The notes below the pieces were generated by a model, which saw nothing but the letters and a program-made list of their open reading frames with translations, was not told where the DNA came from and ran no database searches. Positions 54,966-64,000 of a stretch of DNA of 64,000 nt are shown in pieces. The DNA comes from Haliotis asinina. Its lineage: Eukaryota; Mollusca; Gastropoda; Lepetellida; Haliotidae. Within the stretch, counting starts at the first letter, position 1, and every line of letters begins with the position of its first letter. Location: the NCBI RefSeq assembly GCF_037392515.1, contig NC_090288.1, positions 7,805,501 through 7,869,500 of the forward strand, in the 5' to 3' direction. Made by a program: the position numbers and the translations under genes.

Positions 54966-56303
54966 TACTACCGACAAGAAATAAGGGAACTAATGAAATA
55001 ATAGCGAATTTGAAACTGCTTTAAATATCCACTAAATCAATTTTAGGCGTCAAGTTCAATATCTGGTGTGTCCACCATGTTGGGCAACACATTCACGGCA
55101 CCTTGATGGCATGCTGTTAATCAATTTCCGGATGGTTGCCCGTGGTATTGCCCACCATTCCTCTTGGAGAGCTGCACCAAGCTGGGCCAGGTTGGCGGGT
55201 CCTGGGTCCCTGGCGTACACCCTTCGACCATGAACGTCCCAGAGATGTTCAATTGGGGACAGGTATGGGGACTTAGCGGGCCAGTCCAATGTCTGGATAC
55301 CTTCTTGTCGAAGATAAGCGGAGACAATTCGGGCCTGATGTGGTCTGGTATTATAATGTTGGAATACAAAATTTCGGCCGATAACTCTAGCCAATGGAGC
55401 CACAACAGGACGCAATATTTGGTCAACGTATCGCTGACCAGTCATGGCTTCGTTAATGATGACCAAATCTGATCGTCTGTCATGTGTAATCCCACCCCAC
55501 ACCATGACAATACCACCTCCATATCGATCATGGTCAAGAATTGCTGCTCTGGCATATCGCTCCCCGCTCCGATGCCAACAACGTTTTCTGCCATCTGTGA
55601 ATCGTAGGCAAAACCTTGACTCATCAGAGAACATGGTGTAACGCCAGTGGCGCATAGCCCGTCCCTGATGCTGCCTAGCCCATGCCAATCTTAGGCGCTT
55701 ATGGTGAGCTGAAAAGGTGACACCCTTAAAAGACCGTCTTGCTTTCAGACGAGCTTGATAGAGTCGGTTTTTAACGGTTGAGGTTGAAATGCGTCTTCCA
55801 GTGAGTGTGCGGAATTCTCTATTGATGGCAGGGGCCGATTTAAACCTATCGCGTAGAGCAATTAACGTAATGAGACGATCCAGTCATGGTGTCGTTGATT
55901 TTGGTCTACCACGCCCAGGTCTTGTTGCAACCCCACAGGTTTGACGGTACTTATCCTAGAGGCGTGAAATGACACTTTTTGATTTACCCATCTGCCGGGC
56001 AACTTCACATAATGATGTCCCCCCCCCCCTCTATCATCCCCACAATTCTCCATTTTGTTGCTTCACCGAGATACTGCCTCGGAGGCATTTCTGTCAGTAA
56101 GTGTCAATCTCTGTTGCATTAGTGATTGCAACTTCTCCAGTACATTTACAGGAGTTAACTTCTGTATGCACGTGTTAATTATTATGCGAAATTCCATTGT
56201 CATTGGATGTTGCGTTTGGGAGATACGCCACGATAACGGACCCTGTCACAGTCAAAGCCATCTACATTCAATTTCTTGGTTCCCGTATTTTCTGTCGGTA
56301 GTA
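54966..56303 (-). mobile_element. Complete Tc1-type transposon with TIRs and TA duplication
   Basis: The ends CTACCGACAAGAAATAAGGG (from 54,968) and, inverted from 56,301, CTACCGACAGAAAATACGGG are terminal inverted repeats of about 30 bp. TA flanks both sides (54,966-54,967 and 56,302-56,303). The total of 1,334 bp is typical for Tc1. One transposase gene on the minus strand fills it. Inserted between the THAP and catalytic halves of the P-element-like gene. Confidence 0.9.
55056..56055 (-). pseudogene. Tc1-like transposase, inactivated
   Basis: From about 56,050 the N-terminal helix-turn-helix part is broken by a frameshift in an 11-base C run (56,019-56,029), then a TAG about 60 bp on and a TGA about 90 bp further. 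The rest is open to the stop at 55,056. FSDESRF holds the first catalytic Asp. HYNTRPHQAR is where the second Asp should be (usually Q-D-N-A-R-P-H), and it is Tyr. SPYLSPIEHLWD carries the Glu. Relative length is full (~340 residues). Four independent lesions, including loss of a catalytic residue, exclude activity. The family is unambiguous. Confidence 0.9.
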
Positions 56304-56688
56304 TATTTTGGCATGTTCATGTAATGCTTTCACACTATTCATGTAAATATTCAACCGGTTTATTCTATGTGCATTTGAGTCTTTTGACAAGTTTTGTTTC
56401 AGCTTTTTCGTTGATTTTACCTTATGTATAATGAGATCATGCATTGCTGCCATTATTCAAAGTGTAATAATTTACCTACTGAAAGTATTCCTAAAATTAC
56501 CCTTAATAATATATTGACTGAAGAAATAGTACATTGTTCACCTGCATATACAAATGAAATTCACATCTTTCTATCAGCATGGTCAACACTGGTATAAGAT
56601 TTATAAATGAAAGACATGGTCATGTGAGATTAATATTCATATTACATAACTTACAGTGTCACACAACTATATGTTGTACTTTTCAGAA

Positions 56689-57236
56689 AGACAGGCAGCA
56701 GACTGGAGGACATAACTGTGATGCAGACCCTTATCATAATGCACAAGCAATTCCATGCGCAGGGATAAACAATGAGAAACTGCAGTGCTATGCAAATCTT
56801 CCACCAACTTACAACCCTTCCCCTCCCTCTGATGCTGGAGTATTGCCGTAGCAGTAAAACATATGTTATAGGACCATATATTGTGCTTTGTCAGTTTAAC
56901 AGTTAATGACAGTTTATTTGGAAAGGAAAGACAATTGTAGAATCAACACCTTGTTATTACTGTCCCATTCTCTCTTGTTGAAGTTTTTATACATTGCAAA
57001 AGTTAAATGCACATTTTCATTTGCAGATTGCCATCTGAAGTGTCTTCTTCAGGATACTATCTGCATGCTGTTTATCAGACTAGTGATGGCATCACCACAT
57101 ATACCACTACCATTCAAGCACAAGCATTTACAGAAGAAGGTGTGTTGGGGCAATGCAGTGAATGTCTTGCAGCAAGGCAGTCAGTTTTGCGGAAACATAT
57201 CCGTTGTACCAGTGTTTACGAATGGTGATTCAAAGT
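56689..57236 (+). other. Possible further exons of the P-element-like gene
   Basis: Two plus-strand segments follow acceptor-like sequences: GTACTTTTCAG at 56,688 (frame KDRQQTGGHNCD to PPTYNPSPPSDAG) and CATTTGCAG at 57,027 (frame LPSEVSSSGYYLH to ECLAARQSVLRKHIR). Their place, strand and Pro-rich or C-x-x-C plus basic helix character would suit the linker after a THAP domain. Neither is recognisable by family signature. Confidence 0.3.
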
Positions 57237-58039
57237 AACAGGACTTTGGGTCCTGTAAGTTTCGGATGTCTGTCTGATCCATTGAATATTAACAAGTCCC
57301 CCAGAAAAAAATTAAGCACACATTTCAGATTTAACATTTCTCATAATTGGCATTGAAATTATTACCATTATACAATGACAAACATTATAAACATAAATTT
57401 ATAAACAGTGACCAAGTGTCACATGCCACAAATAACAACTTCAGACAAAGTCATTGTAATAGGTTCGGTCAGGCACTTGGGCGAGCAGGATGGGGACTTC
57501 TGTCAGATTTGTCAGAGGGTCAGACACTATTTGTGAACACTGTACAATATCTGAAAAGAAACAACTGAGGAAGTTTTCACCTCTGTCGAAAATCAGTAAG
57601 GCTAGAATGGCAAATGCTTTGAAAATAATAAGATATTTCCTTATTCTGACTTGTGCTTAATTGCTTAACACCTCTTCCTGGCGAAGTTAGTGGAACACCT
57701 GAAATCCCATGAAATTCCCTTCTAAAAGAAGCGGGCGTAAAAATACAGTCACCCACGAGTAGCCTCCCTTTACCCTTTGCACATGGTCAGCTGATCAGCC
57801 ATGATTGTCACTCTCTTTCTATCGCCCCGACAAGGGCGGCTTGAGGCACCGGGTGTACCCATTACAGCGATAAGTTTTTCAACTATTTCGGTGCTTTAAC
57901 TAATTTATGTTGTATGCGGTATTTGGTTTATAAATATGTATCATTATTGGTTAAATTTGTGATTATTGTGTGTTTATATATCACGTAATTCATCAACTCA
58001 GACTTAGTCTCAGTTCCCTCTACAGGAACGACATGTCTA

Positions 58040-61000
58040 CGATGAGCTGCCGTTGATTCTACACAACAAGCAGAATGTCAACCGGCATAGACAACTTTGC
58101 CCCGACTGCATTGTCACTGCTCTGGAACCCTTATGAGGGTCGTCAGACAACACAGACTTCTTCAGCATTATTGGTCATTGCAGCAGACAACTTTACGAAT
58201 CAGCCATCACTACACTCAACGCAGCCTTCCACACAGATGCCCTCATGCTACATGAGCTTCGTTTTGAAGAAGAACGAAGACTAGCTCCGTGTGAGCAGTC
58301 ATCTGGATCTGCACTCACTCCAGCGGATGCACACACCTGTTCAACACGATCATCTCGGCTGCTGCGACTGCTGCTCTGTGTGAGCACTCAACTAGATCTA
58401 CACTCACTCCACGGGAGGAACAAGAAGGTCGTCATCTCATGCTACATGAGCTTGGGAAGCGTCGTTTTGAAGAGGAATGAAGACTAGCTCCGTGTGAGCA
58501 CTCATCTGGATCTGTGCTCACTCCAGGGGAGGAACAAGAAGATCGTCATCTCGTCGCAGTTTGGAGAGAGATCCACCTACATAGAGTGAGTGAATCCGTA
58601 CAGGTGAGTGCGCTCTGGTGAGTGCTCTGACATCCCGTCGCAGTTCAGAGAGAGATCCACCTATGTCGGGTGAGTGCGTGCACGCACGTGAGTGACTACA
58701 CACGTTGTGAATGAGGATACTCGCTTAGGTGAATGTTCTCACAGCCCGTCACATTTCGGAGAGAGAGCCACCTACGTTGAGTGAGTGCACCCGTATGGGT
58801 GAGTGCACTCACATGAGTGACTACGCTTACGTGAGTGAAGACGCTTACTCGGGTGAATACTCTCACAGTCTCCTCAGCTCGTCGAAGGCGCGTCAACACT
58901 CATCATCCCCTTCAAACCTGGACTCACATATGAAGGATCATCGGCATCCATCGAAAGCATTGCATTCACAGGTGGATGAAGGCAGATACAACCGATCTTC
59001 ACCACCAGAGGAAGCCCTCTTCTCGGACTCTGAAGTTACATTTTGATCACGAATGGTCTGGACTTGGTCTCACCATCCAAGAACTCCAACGAAACAAACA
59101 TTTATAGGTTGAAGAATGAAAACATTGACAAGTTGATGTTTCTGCTGATAGCTATGAATAGCTATGATTCCCGACATGTTATCTACGGTATTCAAGTCAG
59201 CAACAACATATGCCACTTTTCAACACTCGTCGCTTCCTTCTTCACCATATGGAGCCCTTCATCAGAGCACCAGATGTAGACAAGGCATACAAAGCACTCG
59301 TCACACAAAAGAATTATCAGCAGTTATGTTCTAACACCTCGCTTCTACTACTGTGGACTGAATCTACTTCGTCAACAAGGTCTCTTGTCTGCCTCATCAT
59401 GGAAAGAAATTTTCACAAGGCCCTTATATCAAGCCCCGTGGTCAGCACCCATAATATTGTATGGGAAGATTGAAGAGAGAGCTCAGATGGTCACCCAGGA
59501 CTCCAGAGGAGTCATGATGGTCAAGTCCATTGATACAGACAACAGTGCTTAAGCAGACAAGTCAGTGTTACAGTAACAAGTCCAAGTTCTCCAGAGTCCA
59601 GAGATTGAGAGATGAGAAGTTTAATACTAGAGCAGAAGAGGAGGTAAACATTGAAGTTCAGGTTCAGAACGACTGGAGTCTTCTAACCCTAGCCGTTCCC
59701 ATACAAGTGGGTGGTCATCTTCAACTCTACTGGAAGATTTGTGGAATTCTTTCAGACAAATTCGTCACAAAGATTCTTTGAGACGACTACAAGATATCAT
59801 CGCAGGCTACACCTCAGATCACATCTTCCATCTTCGGTGGAGAAATTTGGTGGGAAAACTTCCCACACATCTGCCTAGAGGACTGTCAGTCTGCATCATC
59901 CTTAAACGGTGGGAGTTTTTTCGCGCTCTTTTACTCATCTAAACACATGCCTGAATGCTAGCAAGGGTATCACCGTCTGAGCAAGATTTCACGATGATCA
60001 GTGGACTGCTACACCGGTGACGTCATGTCTACAATCTGATTGGTCTTTGATAGACAACAACCTGCGCAGAATGTGGTGTTATTGTTCCAGTATCAGGAAG
60101 TCATTGATGACTTTCAAGGCTGGAAAGATGTCGATTACACACTAGATTAACACTTTACAGCGTCATTTGATTCTTCAGGCAGCGTCGAGGTCTTCTAACA
60201 GCAGACTCAGCATGGCCTATCTTGAGGCTTGCAGCAATGAATGACAGCTCCTGATCGGAGAGGCAGCCAACTATAAACAGACTTCCTGCAAATGTCAACA
60301 TGCTCATAATGAACAGTATCTGAAAATGAAGACTGACGTATCTTCACGGCATAGAATTTCTTCATGAGAGAAGTCAACTCAGTCTACAGTTGGACTTCAC
60401 TATCAGGCAACTAACTTGATTCATGACTACATGGAAATACACGGTTGTCGCAGAGAATCGGTGGGTCAAAGTTCAAGTTGATGTTAGAACAAGTTCTACT
60501 CTCTCTGCTACCATTATGACAGTGTCAGTGTCTACTCGGTCTGCTCACATCATCTCAGGATATGTCATTCCTGAGTCACGGTTTACAATGCTGGACATCC
60601 TGAGACGACACCTGCTATGGGGAACTTGCCAGTCAAATGTCTGCGCAGGAACGTATATGTTACAGTTGGCATTCAACAACCATCTATGTAGACACATCTC
60701 TCCAAGGATGGGGTGCCCATCTAACCAATGACGTTGCAGCAGGAATCTGGAAGAAGGAAGACCGAACTCTTCCCATTAACCAGTTGGAGATGAAAGTGGT
60801 GATTCATGCTATCCATCACTGGTCGTCAACACTGAGAGACAAGCTACTGATCATCCACACAGACAACTCAACAATGGCTCTCTACATAAACAAGCAAGGG
60901 TTAGTGAGATTGCCATCTCTACTACACTTCTTGTTTCAACTCTTCAACATGGTCGAAAGTCTAAATCTCCGAATAAAAGCATGTCACATTCCAGGAGTCT

Positions 61001-61820
61001 GCAACATCACGTCCTCTTCATCCATCACCAACAGATCGGATGCTGCCTCGAGAGGTGTTTTAACTAATCAGCCAGATATTTGGATCGCTGCAAATAGACT
61101 TATTTGCAACAAGGTTCAACAAACAGACAGCAACCTTTGTGTCATCCGTACCCGATCCCTTAGTCTGGGCTACAGACGCTCTCAGCATCCTGTGTCAAGG
61201 ACTAAACGCGTTTGCGTTTCCCCCTCCAGTGCTGCTACCAAAAGTCATCAAGGAAATCAAACAAGAAGAAGGAGCTACAACTGATCTTGGTCACACCTTA
61301 CTGGCCAACATGACATTGGTTTCCAACACTTTTAAAAGAGTTAGGACAACCAGTGCTACAATTACCAGATTGAAAGAATTTTCTCGTTCATCTTCACACA
61401 AAACAGGCACACAGCAAGCCATCCGCGTTTCAACTACACATATGGACTGTATTAAAACCTGTTTGGAACACAGAGGATATTCAGCGAGAGCAGCCACCTT
61501 AGCCTTACAGGAATCCACTTGCACACTATATGATGACAAGTGGAAATGATTTTCGGCAAACGCCAGGAAGAAGGGATTCATGGCGATGAAGGCGACACAT
61601 CCTCAGATAGCCAATTATCTGCCATCTACGTCATTCCAGAGGTCTTGAAGGCTCTACATTATCTACATACTTTGCAGCTAAATGTTGTATTTCAACATCA
61701 CACCAGTGATGCGTATGAGCCGCTCGATCGGACCTCAATTGAAATGCTGACTCAAAAGACGCTATTTTTTTACTTGCCTTGGCTACAGTTGCAAAAATGT
61801 CAGAAGTTCATGCTCTAGAC
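58040..61820 (+). mobile_element. Decayed DIRS-type retrotransposon (RT/RNase H, tyrosine-recombinase class)
   Basis: The best part is 60,670-61,060: IYVDTSLQGWGAHLTNDVAA, LPINQLEMKVVIHAI, IIHTDNSTMALYINKQG and KACHIPGVCN. This is the DIRS/Ngaro-type RNase H with its Asp, Glu and Asp. Upstream, 59,700-59,770 (VGGHLQLYW) resembles the start of a DIRS RT region, and 58,200-58,900 contains gag-like repeats. Downstream, SSVPDPLVWATDALSI and AFPPPVLLPKVIKEI, then LYDDKWK, match the segment leading into the tyrosine recombinase, which is too eroded to show its Arg-His-Arg-Tyr residues. Frames shift many times. Terminal repeats were not identified, so the borders are approximate. Confidence 0.75.
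58236..58900 (+). repeat. Internal tandem duplications in the DIRS 5' region
   Basis: GCTACATGAGCTT, TTTTGAAGA, AGACTAGCTCCGTGTGAGCA and TCATCTGGATCTG occur at 58,246-58,330 and 58,440-58,520. A second unit (GAGAGAGATCCACCTA, GTGAGTGCG) repeats about every 90 bp at 58,563, 58,649 and 58,759. Confidence 0.7.
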
Positions 61821-61824
61821 TTTA

Positions 61825-62236
61825 ATCGAATGAAGTTTGCGATCTGTGTTTTATTAATCATGTATAACAAAGTGGCTGTAATCTTTCTAAACTTCCTGGC
61901 AGGTGTACCGCTAACCTGTAAGATCGTCCTGACAGGGCACTGATGACCAGAAAAACACTTTCGTGAAATTGTGCCTCATAGATAAGCCGACCCCCTTCCA
62001 CAGACAACATTTTTTGGTCCTCAAAATTCAACTTATACACGGTAATATACGGTAATATACGGTACTCCCAGGTTTTCCAGTATTTCTGCATTGAAACAAA
62101 AAGAAGTATGTGTTGAAAAATTATCTGGAGCCATGTAGAAGGTTAGTAGAGTGTTTACATACAATCATTGCAGTAAAGTTTGCATGAATCAGGAAGGAAG
62201 TGGATGTTACATGTTATGTCTTTTTTGTATTTTTAG
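61825..62236. other. Junction between the DIRS relic and the P-element exons
   Basis: No coding signal. GGTAATATAC occurs twice in tandem at 62,040-62,060. This should be intron of the P-element-like gene. Confidence 0.5.
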
Positions 62237-62431
62237 GTCATTGCATCTACCAGTGACAAGGCCAGTCCAAACCAGAGGTTGATTCAACTTCATGACAGCA
62301 TATATAAGGCACAGAACTTGTTTGCTCCTGAGGGATATTTGTATTTCTTCAGCGATGCTCCTCATTTGGTGAAGACTGTCAGGAATAATCTTGCATCGTC
62401 TGGCTGGGGTAAAACTTCCATACGTCTATTG
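62237..62431 (+). pseudogene. P-element/THAP9-like transposase catalytic exon 1
   Basis: Acceptor GTATTTTTAG ends at 62,236. Sixty-five codons read VIASTSDKASPNQRLIQLHD, then YLYFFSDAPHLVKTVRNNLA and SSGWGKTSIRLL. T-S-D-x-A-S-x-N-x-R and F-x-D-x-P-H-L-x-K-T-x-R-N are diagnostic of the RNase H-like core of P-element and THAP9 transposases; the D in D-x-P-H is catalytic. The donor is TTG|GTATAT at 62,431, phase 0; the preceding codon is usually Trp. This exon itself is intact. Confidence 0.85.
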
Positions 62432-62780
62432 GTATATCATGTTATTATTAAAACATATTTAAGTTGGACTCCATATTAAATACTAGAATATGTTTGACTT
62501 TAATTGTCAAATAACAAGACAAGTAGGTTTATATTTTCTCATGGCGTGCAGCCACAAGTGCTTTTGTAATTTCTGCTTTACAAGATGAGCTGTACAAAGT
62601 ACATCACAAAGACATGTAAAGGTTCTATTTATTTTATGAAATAGTCACCAAATTTCATCATGTTATTTCACTTGTTTTGACTTGATAAGGACACGTTTTA
62701 CCTTGAAAAGTGTTAAATACCTTAAATATTATACATGCAACTGGAAATTACTGAATATTAAAATTTGTTATCTCAATCAG

Positions 62781-62924
62781 AATGAAGGATCTGAGCTCCT
62801 ATGAGAGCACATATCCCGATTGTATGATGAGGACTATAGGAGGCAACTGAGGCGCACCCGTCTGACGGCAGAGCATGTCCATCTCACACCACAGTCAGTA
62901 ATGCGAGTCTACCTTGGATCCCAG
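62781..62924 (+). pseudogene. P-element-like catalytic exon 2, with stop
   Basis: Acceptor TCTCAATCAG ends at 62,780. In phase 0 it reads NEGSELL, stop, EHISRLYDEDYRRQLRRTRL and EHVHLTPQSVMRVYLGSQ. Relatives have Trp before the E-H-I, so TGA at 62,802-62,804 probably arose from TGG. K/R-L-T-x-x-H-V-x-L-x-x-x-S-V-M is the conserved continuation. Donor CCAG|GTAAGA at 62,924. Confidence 0.82.
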
Positions 62925-63025
62925 GTAAGAACTTACTCATTGTGTGAGGAACCAACTTATTGTTTTTAGATAAATTTCTGTACAAAATATACATTATTCT
63001 AAGAAATAATGTTATGTTTACTTAG

Positions 63026-63138
63026 GTATTCAATAATTCTGTTGGAAGAGCCTTGCAAGTGTTTGGGGGACCTGAATGTCAGGAAACAGCAAAATTTGTC
63101 CTTTTGATGGAAAAATGTTTTGATTGAATGAATGTAAG
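63026..63138 (+). pseudogene. P-element-like catalytic exon 3, with stop
   Basis: Acceptor GTTTACTTAG ends at 63,025. It reads VFNNSVGRALQVFGGPECQE and TAKFVLLMEKCFD, stop, MNVR, matching V-x-x-x-V-x-x-A-L...T-A-x-F-x-x-x-M-x-x-x-F-D-x-x-N-V-R. TGA at 63,125-63,127 stands where relatives usually have Cys or another hydrophobic residue. Donor AAG|GTATGT at 63,138. Confidence 0.78.
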
Positions 63139-63841
63139 GTATGTCAAAGAGTGATTCTGAAAAACAGTGTTGGGAATCGGTTGAAATGTGACAATAGATG
63201 ATTGCTTCATTGCCAACAAACTATCAGTGAACAAATAAAAGTTTCTCAGTGTTCCAATCCAGGTTGCTGTTATTTTGCTGCAGATATTTATAACATGATG
63301 CACTTGCTATTTAAAAGTGATGACTAATCAGTCATTAATATAAACTACCTGGACTCCTCAAGAAATATTCATTCATGACGTTTCACTTTGTGAAGTGAAA
63401 TTCTAAGAAATAAACATGTTTTCAGGCTCTGACAACTTCAAAGATATGCTCCATCATCAGGTGTTTTAAACTATGAAACAGTGGTTCGAAAATCGTTTGT
63501 GACAAAATGTGATCGATTACATGGTCGTTTGGTCGCGGCAACCAATCTTTGATTATTTCAATTTATATGAACACCACTACTGAAAATCACATCGACTTAA
63601 CTCATTTGATATTTTGCTCAACTGGACAGAGGCACCAGTGGGTCTGTATTATGTACTGCTAGTCTGTCATCAGCATCTGTAAACATCTTTCTCATCAGAA
63701 ACTATAACAGTTACAAAACTGTTCATATATCAAAACAACAAGTTAAAATTTTAAACAAAAGTCATTTCTTCCTAATAAAACTTAATAAATGAAATGATTA
63801 TAAAATTCAAAATTAATTTATAACACAAATTATTGTTTCAG

Positions 63842-64000
63842 TCAACTCCATGATCAATGCAACCCGATTCCTCCTGCAGTGTTGTCTCCCTATGGTTCTT
63901 ACAAACAAGTTCTGTCAGAATCCACTGGAGTCTCACTTTGGAAGATATAGGTGCTTGGGAATACAGGCTGAGAATTCAACCCCTTGGACATTTGGGTGCG
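63842..64000 (+). pseudogene. P-element-like catalytic exon, truncated by window edge
   Basis: Acceptor TATTGTTTCAG ends at 63,841. It reads NSMINATRFLLQCCLPMVLT, NKFCQNPLESHFGRYRCLG and on to the edge. L-T-x-x-F-x-Q-(D/N)-P-L-E-x-x-F-G-x-x-R is the signature around the last acidic catalytic residue (Glu) of P-element transposases. The exon between 63,138 and 63,842 that should encode about 100 residues was not recognised. The gene continues to the right. Confidence 0.8.

Overview
The window looks like nuclear DNA of a marine gastropod, most probably an abalone-type vetigastropod. Two short interspersed repeat families with an ACTCACTCAC tail occur here more than a dozen times, and I recognise them from abalone sequence. 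That identification is from memory and was not searched. Host genes are few, intron-containing and fragmentary; most recognisable coding sequence belongs to transposable elements.

Layout. 0-16 kb: a dead LINE reverse-transcriptase fragment (0.56-1.14 kb), SINEs of two families, a 0.4-kb GTGA/GCGT array fused to a SINE tail, an 18-bp minisatellite next to a 29-bp minisatellite with 116-bp higher order (13.4-14.1 kb), and a CATA microsatellite. 16.6-17.4 kb: the last exon of a secreted-propeptide-like gene with about eleven acidic peptides, most ending Leu-Ser-Arg-X-Lys-Arg. 18-31 kb: mostly non-coding with SINEs, simple repeats and a ~60-bp tandem repeat. 31.4-32.0 kb: a frameshifted Tc1/mariner relic.

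33,134-42,395 is the most striking object. It is a complete 9,262-bp DNA transposon bounded by ~115-bp terminal inverted repeats (TAC...GTA ends) and a perfect 6-bp target duplication, GTTTTA. It carries an IS3-like DDE integrase gene on the minus strand and a convergent multi-exon HECT ubiquitin-ligase gene on the plus strand. It also holds a 21-bp minisatellite and a 1.8-kb satellite apparently made from one of its own exons. Both genes are broken in this copy. The ends and target duplication fit what I recall of the eukaryotic IS3EU superfamily.

42.4-53 kb: a 239-residue repeat protein of unknown function, 3' fragments of an RNase H-bearing LINE, and a minus-strand ZAP/PARP12-like gene. 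That gene has a winged helix, four CCCH fingers and one WWE domain, and stops directly after the WWE; fragments of the WWE tail are then tandemly duplicated in other frames. An inverted repeat flanks it, and a CpG-rich NRF-1-type palindrome lies behind it.

53.3-64 kb: a plus-strand P-element/THAP9-like transposase relic whose THAP half and catalytic half are separated by a complete 1,334-bp Tc1 element (inverted repeats, TA duplication, inactive transposase) and a decayed DIRS-type retrotransposon. It runs off the right edge.

The window is therefore mainly a record of nested transposition: an IS3EU-like element apparently inside an older dispersed repeat, and Tc1 and DIRS copies inside a P element. 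Two host loci stand out, the propeptide gene and the ZAP-like gene.
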